Assembly: GCA_002104985.1 (NCBI GenBank)
Contig: MCGO01000103.1
Coordinates: 1-64,000, forward strand
DNA from: Rhizoclosmatium globosum
Lineage: Eukaryota; Chytridiomycota; Chytridiomycetes; Chytridiales; Chytriomycetaceae
Direction of reading: 5' to 3'
DNA length: 64,000 bases
The notes under the pieces were generated by a model. The model saw only the letters and a program-made list of their open reading frames with translations. It was not told the DNA's origin and did no database searches. The position numbers and the translations under genes were made by a program. Shown piece by piece: positions 34,213 to 43,254 of the stretch (position 1 is the first letter of the stretch; each line of letters begins with the position of its first letter).

Positions 34213-34431
34213 TCAACTCACACTAAACAGAGATTGCATTCTGGCACACCACGCCTCATTGCTATCCTCAACAATTCTGCACCAAATCCCAGATTCGAAC
34301 GTCCTGAACAGATGCAACTCGTCACTCTTGCACAGGCAACAGAGCCAGCCAGTTAACAGAAATTTGCTGATAATATCCAAACAGCGCTTGCAGTTTACCA
34401 ACTTGAAATGATACTGTGCGTAAAAAGAGAG
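34213..34431 (-). CDS. B-family terminal exon, copy B1
   Basis: The 73-codon exon follows an acceptor ending TTGCAG and runs in phase 0 from LSFYAQYHFKLVNCKRCLDI through WLCCLCKSDELHLFRTFESG to MQSLFSVS and TGA. The sequence is almost invariant in B2 (49067-49285) and B3 (55822-56040), where one V/A change is seen. It contains two cysteine pairs (CKRC, CCLC) that could bind metal. The first codons resemble the repeated module exons upstream, so the terminal exon was built on one module. Family unknown. Confidence 0.5.
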   Translation of the reverse strand, partial: LSFYAQYHFKLVNCKRCLDIISKFLLTGWLCCLCKSDELHLFRTFESGIWCRIVEDSNEAWCARMQSLFSVS

Positions 34432-35300
34432 CTGCAAGTTGTACATTGAATACATTCAGCAAAAAAGAAAACCACTCACCAACACCAACAATTCCCGTTC
34501 CAGCTTCGTCTATGACTTTGGGACGCTATTAAAAGACGTTCAGTACTGTGAGGGACCTGTAGGTTGTAAATTGAGTCACTGCGAGCGGCGAGCGAAGAAG
34601 AAAGCAAATCACTCGCCAACATGAACTCTCCGACTCCCGGTTCCAACTTCGGCTGTGAGTTCAGTATGTTATTAATTGACGTTCTGTACTACGAGAGAAC
34701 TGCAAGTCTTAATTTGAGTAAATGCGAGGGAATAAGCAAATCGCCCACCTCATTTTCCGACTCCAAGTTTCAACTGCGGCTATGAGTTCTGCAGGTTACT
34801 GAATGGCGTTGCGTACAACGAGGGCACTGAAAGTCGTAAATTCAATATACCTGGTCAAAAAAGCAAACCCCTAACTTGCAAATTGAGTAAACGTCGCCTA
34901 AAAAGCAAACCACCACCAACTTCGCTTTCCAGCTTCCGGTATTAACACTGCCAATGAGTTTGATACGCTATTGAATGATACTACGCGTAAGAAAAAACCT
35001 GTAAGTCGTAAATTGAGTAAACCCAAAAAAACAAACCACTCACCAACACGAACTCTCCGACTCCCCGTCCATGAGTTTAGCACGCTATTAAATGATGTTT
35101 TGTACTACGAGGGACCTGTAAATTGCAAATCGAATCAGCCACACCGAAAAACCAAACGACACACCAACACAACTCTCCGAGTTCAATATGTAAATTAACA
35201 ATACGACGCGTAAGGAGATAGCTGCAAATCGTAAATTGAGTCAACGCGCCCGAAAAAGCAAACCAACTCACCAACCTCAACTCTCCAACTCCCCGTTCAA
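34432..35300 (-). repeat. Tandem exon-intron modules, copy B1
   Basis: Clean minus-strand introns include 34432-34479 (48 bp, GTGAGTGG donor), 34557-34616 (60 bp, GC donor) and 34999-35043 (45 bp, GTGAGTGG donor with TTTACTCAATTTACG and CTTACAG). Further degenerate ones lie near 34711, 34837, 34877, 35120 and 35229. Exon blocks of about 75-82 bases encode related peptides such as FFLRVVSFNSVSNSLAVL. Three clusters (B1, B2, B3) are nearly identical, and B0 holds the diverged form. Confidence 0.7.
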
Positions 35301-35329
35301 ACTCCGCCTATGAGTTCAGTACATTAATC

Positions 35330-37244
35330 ACCATCCATCGTTACATCTCAACACTCCGTCCCTTCCCAAACACCACTAGCCTTCGGACGATTCCTTCTTC
35401 TGCACGGATATCCGCCATCTTTTTGTCGAGGTCTTGCTTTTGAGTAGAGATATCCGATTGTATGCGCACGAATTCGGTTCAGGTTTGGATATAGGTGTGG
35501 TTTGGGAAATGGGGGAGTCAAGAGTAGATGCGTCGTTTGGGAGTGTGGTTTGGGGGTTTCTTTTGTGGTTATGTTGTCGAATATGACGGAGACGTGAAGG
35601 GTCTTGTCCGTGGCAATTTGGGTTACGAGTATTGTTTTGTGGTGGGAGAGAGAGGGCAGCCCAATACGTTTACGGGCAAGGGAATATACAACAGACTTGA
35701 TTGGTTTGCTGCTGCTTCACGCGTGCCGTCGATTTCTGACGTTTGTGGGAAGGAAACAATGCAGGGAGCGTCGATACTGATGCGACTTGGAGGAGCTGTT
35801 TTTGATGAATGTGACTGCAGTGATTTCGAAAGTGTTTTGAGGTTGCTTGCAGATGAATGGGTCGTTGACGTTGGTATTTGATGATGTGCAATTGAAGGGG
35901 GGACTGTAACTGAGATTGGTAAGGTTCGGGTTTCCTGTTTGCGTTCAGTACATTTCCCAAAACAAATACAAAGAGCTCACCTTGATTTTAAGGTAAGGGT
36001 TGTATAAAAGAGTTCAAACTAACTTGTCCATGATATACGCGTGTGCTGAAGCAGTGAATCAATATTCGTTGGATTGTGTCCTCATCTTGATCCAAGACGA
36101 CCGTGCCATATATACTTTCTGCACATGACTCCGACCGCGAAACCGAGTACTGAACTTCAGCCAATGCCACATCCATATTAGAAACGTCGACTGCCTGAGT
36201 GTCTGATGAGGACTGCAACTCAAGCACCATAAAAACCTTCTCCGGTGCCACATCTACCTTCGCCTTCAACACCAGCAACCGCAACCTTTTCCTTTTTCCT
36301 CTTCTTCTTGTTTTTTGTCTTCCTTTCCCCTGCAGCCACTCCGACGTCAAGACTTCCAACATCATCAACCTCCGACCCATGATCTGTCATCGCGACTTCC
36401 CTCCTCTCCGTCACTTTAAACTAACGTCGTAGAACTTCCAGCGTTTGTAACAGTAGGCAAAGAAATTGGAGCATCTTTTCCAGCATTTGTGAACGACTGA
36501 CAGGAAAGCTGGTCCGCAAGAACGCGTAGAATATTTGCGCCAAAGTCAGCGACAGAAATTAACGGAATATGCGATAGATGAAAGGGTTTGATGTCTGGAA
36601 AGAATGATTGTTTGTGAAAGTAAGAAGAAATTGTATATGTAGATGTGTAGGGTGAGGTAAATGTCAAAATAGAATTCCAGTTGACGCTGTTGATTTGATT
36701 TACTTGCTTGAGTTTGCGCGACGGTTGAAGTTGAAGTCGTATGCGAAACAGCCTCATACCGAAGAGGGCCGAGTTCCGAACACATAAATAGGTTTGTTTT
36801 GTCGCGTGGAATAGTAGATGGTTGAGGGTCAGGCATTGCTGCAGCAGGGTAGGCGGATGTAGTTTGAGGTGGATTTGTTGGGAAGGAATAGAGAGGCAGC
36901 GAAAGAATGGTTCCATGGAAACTTTAGAGGTAGCGCTGACAACGAGTACTCTGGCTCATCGTCCAAGGCTTTACAGCAGATGTTTGCACACCTTCTCCCT
37001 GCGGTGTCGCTGCGTCAAAGTCGTCTGGTTTGTCTGGTTTGTGGATTGGGTCGAGTTGTTCAGAGACTTGCTTGAGGGCCGCGAGGGAGAGGGCGTCAAG
37101 GTTTTTCGTCTTTGGTGGTTGGTGGTTGGTGGTGTTGGTGCTGATGAGGGATTGAAGGAGACAGCGACTCGGACAAAATGGACAATTCTGATGACGAGGA
37201 TCGGGCTGCTCACACCAATGAGACCTTAAACTCTTCTCTACCAA
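35330..37244 (-). pseudogene. B-family body, copy B1
   Basis: Reading 5' to 3' on the minus strand: an N-terminal part with CPFCPSRCLLQSL and KQVSEQLDPIHKPDKPDDFD (37244-36924), then TIPRDKTNLFMCSELGPLRY, HTTSTSTVAQTQ, then SHIPLISVADFGANI, an acidic stretch, the KNKKKRKKEK patch near 36290 and DVAPEK with QAVDVSNMDVALAEVQYSVS. Frames change near 36950 (an 8-base insertion relative to B') and near 36390 (an 11-base insertion relative to B0). These may be decay or unrecognised introns. Composition suggests a nuclear protein; nothing more specific can be said. Confidence 0.4.
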
Positions 37245-37699
37245 AAAAAGAATTGGTTAGATACGAATTAAAACAGCGAAATTGTTGAAATGAAAGCAAA
37301 ACTGAAGGGTTGAATGCTCCAGCTTCGTTTTGTTGGCAAGGAGAGTTGCCCACAAAGCCATCAATCAACCGATTCAGTCCAAAATTGCATTTAAGGGAAA
37401 TAGGGATTGCCGTGTGCTCACATTCTATAACGGTTTCACAATTTCGAGTTGCGCGACGCCAACAGAGAGAGCTTTCAAGTATTTAATCCTGGAACAAGAC
37501 GACTTTTGCGCAACTTAAAAGCTTATGATATTGGTACATTGGAGGTTCGCGTAACGATAGAGGTAAGGAGGAAGAAGAATTATGAGAGATGAATACTGAA
37601 GGGGGCAATTGGCAACGCTGAAGAAGGGGGTCTATTTTATGGCGAGTTTCGAAATGTAGAACACAATCGGTATTGGATTTGAGTCACAGGGAATAGACG

Positions 37700-38260
37700 A
37701 TGGTGGATTGCTGAGGGTGGATTCAATGTCCACATAACTTCTTCATTCTCTTGCTGTTGAATCAGTGAATGCGTCACGAGGAATAAACGGTGGATTTGCT
37801 CGGGGTAGATTCAAAAGTCTTTCTTCTCTCACTGTTGGAACGAAGGCTCAGTAATCTTGTCTTTCCCAGCGTGTCTCACTCACCACTGCGTCGAATTCGT
37901 ACACTCCGTGGTTGGTTGTGTTATGGTTGTCACGTAGTCTTTGATTCGATAATACGGCGACTCGGGATTCTTCTAAGGAGTGGAAGTATTGGTTAGACAG
38001 GTGTTAGGAGATACTCCGAGAGAGGCGGGGAGCTCAGAGTGCTTTGCATCAGTACCCTTCCAGAGAGCCAGACACGCGAGGAGAGTTCTCCAGTCAAGAG
38101 ATCTTTTCTAAGAAGCACGGACGAACGGAATATGGTTACCTCTTCTGTCTCGAATTGTGTTTGACAGCCAGATTGCACATAACCAAGGAGGGCATTGGTT
38201 CGAAGGGACTTGCTGAATTCACATCGGCGGTAAGAACGTATGTCCGTGGTGGGTTGTGAA
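37700..38260 (-). pseudogene. B-family N-terminal exons, copy B1
   Basis: Corresponds to the intact pair at 59196-59672. Here the sequence near 37759 is shortened (CTGTTGAATCAGTG in place of CTGTTGGAACGAAAGC) and two bases are missing near 38005, so the MENTELSPP frame is disrupted. Upstream minus-strand frame 38280-37993 reads SKSLRTNALLGYVQSGCQTQ without a stop, which could be a further exon. Confidence 0.3.
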
Positions 38261-38555
38261 GGTGGTGGCAGTTGGGACAAGGTGGATGGAGTGTACTTTG
38301 CTATTTATTATTTCCATCAACTGTTCAAAGAAGTCTCAACGTGAGAAGTAGCACGCGCACGAAAGGATGTAATGGAAATGATGTGCTGTCCCCTTCTTTC
38401 ATCCTTCAATTATCTCTGACGTTTAATTTAATCTGTTATACTTCTCTACGTGCAGCCACAATTTATCGAATACACATTACTCATTCGTTTAATTTCATTG
38501 AAACACGTTGCATACGTTTTATTTATTTTGAAGGGAATATTCGCGAATCGATTGA

Positions 38556-38880
38556 ATGAAAGGCAAGAAAGAAAACCTCGGACACGACACCACTCACCTC
38601 GCGAAACCACCAGCCAAACCACACCCAACAGAGATACAAACCTAATTACCATACCAGAATGCATTCAGCCAGTTGGGGGACACGGACACGTGAGTCCTCC
38701 TTCATTCGCATCCAGTCATCCACCTACAACTATCTCATTCCGCGATTCATCTTCCTCCTTTCACTGCATTCTACTCACTTATATCAAGAAACGCGCAACA
38801 CTAATCAATTAAAGCCAGGAAGTTTCCAGTGAATACTGAGCAGTTTCACGGAATAATCGCATGACCGCCATCTTTCAGTC
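38556..38880 (+). repeat. Truncated A-family copy
   Basis: The ATG at 38556 and the next 100 bases match the A start, followed by an internal deletion that brings ACTTATATCAA next to GAAACGCGCAACAC near 38784. Homology ends near 38880. Confidence 0.7.
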
Positions 38881-38943
38881 ACCGTTTACACCACCCGTTC
38901 TCCATGAAACGTTGGGGAATTGGCTTGTATTAGCTGTCTTCAG

Positions 38944-39148
38944 AGGTTTGACGCAGATGCCGGCAAATCATGTGATGGTTCGGCATTCTCCTTCATTCCT
39001 CCTCCGACTCCGTTAATGCCAAACCTTTGCAACAACACGTCAATAAGGTCGAAATTCTCAGAGGCATTATTACTGATGGATGAACCCGCCAAATATTTGT
39101 TGCAACGGACACCGAAGAGATGTACGACACATATAATGGTTGATGCCT
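38944..39148 (+). CDS. Single supported exon, A/C-related gene
   Basis: The exon starts after TCTTCAG and ends at a GTGAGT donor (39149). It reads RFDADAGKSCDGSAFSF, PPPTPLMPNLCNNTS and FSEALLLMDEPAKYLLQRTP. The next block after a 43-bp intron (CTGCAAG acceptor, 39191) begins CEYLLNA, matching the CEYIGLKG stretch of family C at 32700-32736. It is thus a diverged member of that family following the truncated A copy. A stop soon after the second exon suggests decay. Confidence 0.4.
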
Positions 39149-39468
39149 GTGAGTGATGATTCTTTGTGAACGACGTTTTATTTGCTGCAAGACTGCGAGT
39201 ATTTGTTGAATGCTTGAGTTTGAAGGGGTGAACGTGGATATTGTGCAAAACGAGGAGTGATGTGAGGTTGCTTGAGGGCGCAGGAAGGCTGAGCGTCTAG
39301 TGAGGAGAGAGAATTCTGTCGAGTTGGCTCGCCAAAAGTTCAATTACAAATGATCAGTGGAATGCCTGTTTGTTGGGTAGGAGAAGTCAGACACAGGTGG
39401 AGTTTGCGAACTTGAGTCATGGCGGGAGTCATTGAGTCCCTTATCTGTTGGTTATCCATAGCAGCCAT

Positions 39469-39880
39469 TTAATCAATGATGTAGCAGATTTGAGTAGATT
39501 GATTGAAACACTTTTTGGACTCGTCTTTGTTCAATGAAAACAGCCCCAAAAGCACCACAACGGTTGCCATCCAGACATACGTCAAGAGATTACTATCACT
39601 GTGACTAGCAAACAGTTTTGTATTCAAGATTGACGGACGACAATGGTGCCAGTGCGATCTGAAGTTGCTCAATGTCAATTGTCTCTCCACTGATTGCCGT
39701 TCGAATGAAAATCTGTAGATTATCAATACATTCTGATTCTCTGAGGCGAAAGCCGTATCTGCAAGGGAGGGTCGAAATCGACACAGGGCTCTTATCGCGG
39801 CTTTCTGATTCAAAGTCTGATTCGACGTTGTTCGCTGAAGTCTCTTCATATTTGTTTGAATTCGAAGTACCGGCAATCAT
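39469..39880 (-). CDS. Possible tail-anchored protein with frame break
   Basis: The ATG at 39880 opens MIAGTSNSNKYEETSANNVE, then a Ser/acidic stretch, then CRYGFRLRESECIDNLQIFI and ISGETIDIEQLQIALAPLSS, ending at TAG (39605). A second frame beginning inside its end reads SNLLTYVWMATVVVLLGLFS with a clear transmembrane helix and KDESKKCFNQSTQICYIID before TAA. One frame change near 39625 would join a soluble domain to a C-terminal anchor. This could be a frameshift mutation, a tiny unseen intron or two unrelated frames. No homologous copy in the window; family not recognised. Confidence 0.4.
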
Positions 39881-40220
39881 TGAAATATCTTGTTCAGCCT
39901 TTCGGATGTGATTGCTTCAGCAGGAATCATTCGATGAGCGTCGTTAAAGCCGCTGAATGCATACATCTCATCGAAAGCGTTGGCTCATTGAAAGAAGGTT
40001 CCTCAGTGGCTTGACGAGATGTCCAAATCGAAGATAGAACCCTTGACGCTAGAATTCACCTCCTCGAAAATAAACTCGGCGTTGGGCTGTCGGATTTGTG
40101 AAGTCGACAAAAGGCCAATTGAAGTGGGAAAACACGAAACTATTTCTGTTGAAAACCTCGAAAAGTGCGCAGTTGATTCACTTTATTCTTCCGACGTCTC
40201 TTCCTCATTCATATTCTCAG

Positions 40221-42354
40221 ATGATTCGCAAGCTTCACACTGGTCAAGACGTTAAAGCCCCGCAACTTGGAAATCGCACTTACAAGGATCCATATGCGAC
40301 GCGTGTTCTCTTTGTTGGCAGCCTCTCTCAAACCGTTGACTCTCGAGGACTGTGGGACATCTTTAGCTCAGTGGGAGAAGTTGTTTATGCCAATGTTCCG
40401 AGTCGTAAGGCCAAGTTTGGAATTGTAGCCATGGCGTCACGGACCGAAGCAATTGCCGCGATTGGTATAACCTCGTTTGACAGCATAATGTGTATCTAAT
40501 ATCAAACGTCAGCAAAACTCAACCTTCAATTGATTGAAGGCGTCCATATGGAAGTCTGCGAAGACCGGACCTTCATGCAGGAAACCTTCCCAACTGTTGT
40601 TAGTATTCTTTCTAAGTTTAATTTGAGTTTGAGTTGAACACGATATCATCCAAGGTATCACTGCCATCTGTTGCAGCTACGTCCACCGCCACTGAGAACA
40701 CGAACGCTGTCAGTGCAAGCTCTTCAACAAATCAGAGCCTCGTTATTGAAATCAAAAACATTGCGCGATCAGCAAAATAGCAGGACCTCAACAATCTTTT
40801 CTCCGAGGCTGGAAAAGTAACTCGTGTGGACATTGAGACTGACAGCCAGGGTCGCTCAAAGGGGTTTGGAATGATAACAATGAATGCTTACGAGGATGTA
40901 GAAACAGCAATCGGTAGGTGTTAAGTTTTTATCGGTGATAGTACTCATGCAACATTAGTAATGTATGACGGGTTTATATGGAATGGTCGGCGACTTGAGC
41001 TGTGTGTTGCGACTGTAAGTCTCGACATTTTTTTTATTTATGGCTCATCATTAATTCTAATTAGCCTTCCCTGAACCCTGTGGATCCTGTTGATCCAGTC
41101 GATCCAGTCGATCATGCCGATCCTGTTCAGTCTGCAGACCCTGTGGAGTCTGTTGAACTTGTTGAACGGGTCGAGCTTGTCAAGCAAGCTATGCCTATGG
41201 AACTTACCAAACGCGTTGAAACTGTGAAGCCTGTTAAGCCTACCGAGCCTACCGAGCCTACCAAGCCTACCGAGCCTGCCGAGACTATTGAGCCTATTGA
41301 GCTTGTCCATTCCATTCAACCTTCCGCCTCTAATGTGCCTGCTGAGTGTGCCGACACTACCGAGTCCATCAAACTTGTCAAACAGATCAAATGTGTTGAC
41401 TCCACAGAGGCTGTTCAGTCTATCAAGCCTGTAGAGCTTGGCTGCGTAAAATCTGCTCAGTCTGTCAGGGCCGTCACTTCAGTTGTGCGAGTTGAGCCAG
41501 CCCAACCTGTGGATTCTGATGAACTAGTTGATCCTGTCGAATCTATGGAAGCTGTTGATACTGTTGCACTTGGTCCGCATATGGAGTCTATTGAGTGTTT
41601 CGAATCTCTCCAGTCCATGGTGCTTGTTGAGTGTATCAAGGATGTTACCTCTGGTAGGGTTGTTGCACGTGAGAAGTCTATTGAGTCTGTGGAAACTGTC
41701 GATACTGTCAAGTTTGTTGACTCTACAGATCCTGTTGATTTTGTCAAGTCTGTTGAATCTGGATCTATCAAACCTGTCCAGTTTGTTGGAGCAGTTGATT
41801 CTGTTGTACTTGTTGACTATGTTGAGTCCGTTGAATTTGTCAAGTCTGTCAAATCAATGGAACCTGTTAACTCTGATGACTCTGTTGCGCCTGTCCAGTT
41901 TGTGAGACCCGTTGACGTTGGTGTCCTTTCTGTCCGTATTGAGCCCACTATAGCTGCCCATTCTATTGAATCTGTGGTTTTTGTTGAATGCATCAAGCCT
42001 GTCAAGTCCATGGATTCTCTTGAAAGTCTTAAATCTGTAAAGCTCGCTGACTTTGAATCTTTGGTGTCTGCTGAACTTATGGAGTTTGTCAAGCCGGTCG
42101 GGCCTGTTGTACAAGTTAAGGCAGTGGAGTCCCATGAAATTCTCAAACATACCAAACCGGTCCAATCTGTCCAAGAGATTAAATATTTACCAGCCAATAG
42201 CGCAACAGTTATCAAGAAAGGCGAACACTACACGGGAGCTGCAAACCAAAACATTAAACTTGTCTCTTTGGAGAAGTTTCAGTCAGAGGTGACGGATCTG
42301 GATTTTGAAGAGTTGGAGGCACAGTTGCGTGAGCAAAAACAAAGAACTAGTTAA
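40221..42354 (+). pseudogene. Two-RRM protein with V-x-P/S repeat tail, nonsense codon
   Basis: Exons 40221-40464, 40513-40598, 40655-40913, 40959-41014 and 41065-42354 join in frame (introns 45-56 bp). RRM1 has RNP2 VLFVGSL and a weak RNP1 (AKFGIVAM). RRM2 has VIEIKNI and a canonical RSKGFGMITM, and ends GFIWNGRRLEL. Inside RRM2 a TAG at 40778-40780 lies where related RRMs often have tryptophan (SAK-stop-QDLNNLFSEAG); TGG to TAG is one substitution. The last exon is about 430 codons of a degenerate three-residue repeat, V-D/E/K-P/S/L, ending LEKFQSEVTDLDFEELEAQL. If TAG is read as stop the product ends after RRM1. An upstream ORF (40019-40255, ATG) might be an additional 5' exon. AATAAA follows at 42371. 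Confidence 0.75.
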
Positions 42355-42370
42355 ACTTAATGTTTGATGA

Positions 42371-42376
42371 AATAAA
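42371..42376 (+). terminator. Poly(A) signal AATAAA
   Basis: Seventeen bases after the TAA of the RRM/repeat-tail gene. Confidence 0.6.
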
Positions 42377-42616
42377 GTTGTTCCTGAGAGATGAACTTCA
42401 CAAAATGAACAACACATAATTCCAAGATTGGGAGAAAAGGGAACGTAAGACTGTTCTCCAAAGTACCTCCAAATTGTATCAAACAAGACAGGATCGATTG
42501 CGGGATATGTCACAAAAAGAAGATTCCAAACAACCAAGCATTCATCAATCACAACTCACCGCATTGTATTCCATATGCAATCAACAATGCGGAACTTTAC
42601 ACAGTACGTTATTATG

Positions 42617-43039
42617 TATATTATGATGCTCTTGGTTCACTAAAAATCGCGCTATTCAGCATCCACAATACGTTTGCCATTTCTCATTCAACTCCTCAAA
42701 CTCGCAACAATGTCTCCATACCGGATGTATCTATTCCCACATACAAACGTAATTTTATATATTATGATGCTCTTGGTTCACTAAAAATCGCGCTATTCAG
42801 CATCCACAATACGTTTGCCATTCCTCGTTCAACTCGTCAAACTCGCAATAATGTCTCCATACCGGATGTATCTATTCTCACATACAAACGTAATTTAATA
42901 TATTATGATGCTCTTGGTTCACTAAAAATCGCGCTATTCAGCATCCACAATACGTTTGCCATTCCTCGTTCAACTCGTCAAACTCGCAACAATGTCTCCA
43001 TACCGGATGTATCTATTCTCACATACACACGTAATTTCA
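42617..43039. repeat. 141-bp tandem repeat, three units
   Basis: TATATTATGATGCTCTTGG-type starts occur at 42617, 42758, 42899 and (diverged, partial) 43040, an exact 141-bp period. Units contain ACTAAAAATCGCGCTATTC and CCATACCGGATGTATC. No open frame or RNA signature was seen. Confidence 0.9.
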
Positions 43040-43182
43040 TATAATATGATGCTCTTGCAATGAGATGCATGCATTTGGTGGCTGTAACAATGCACACAAA
43101 AACAAGATGATTTGAATGATCAGAATCCTACACAAAAGGCTTGACCCGAAACTTCAATAATTGATGATTCCCAGCAGTTAGA

Positions 43183-43254
43183 ATGCAAAAATTATCCAGA
43201 GACTTCAATCCATATGAGACATTTATCCTATTTGTTGGCAGCCTCTCAAATCAG
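43183..43254 (+). pseudogene. RRM fragment abutting the 200-bp array
   Basis: The ATG at 43183 gives MQKLSRDFNPYETF followed by ILFVGSLSNQ. This matches the first strand (RNP2) of RRM1 in the gene at 40221 (KDPYATRVLFVGSLSQT). Directly after it the 200-bp array begins, so the rest of the RRM is missing or replaced. Confidence 0.65.

Noticed and set aside
41038..42215. Long minus-strand ORFs opposite the V-x-P/S tail
   Set aside because: They are low-complexity mirror images of the 9-base repeat. The plus strand has splice sites, RRM exons and a poly(A) signal.
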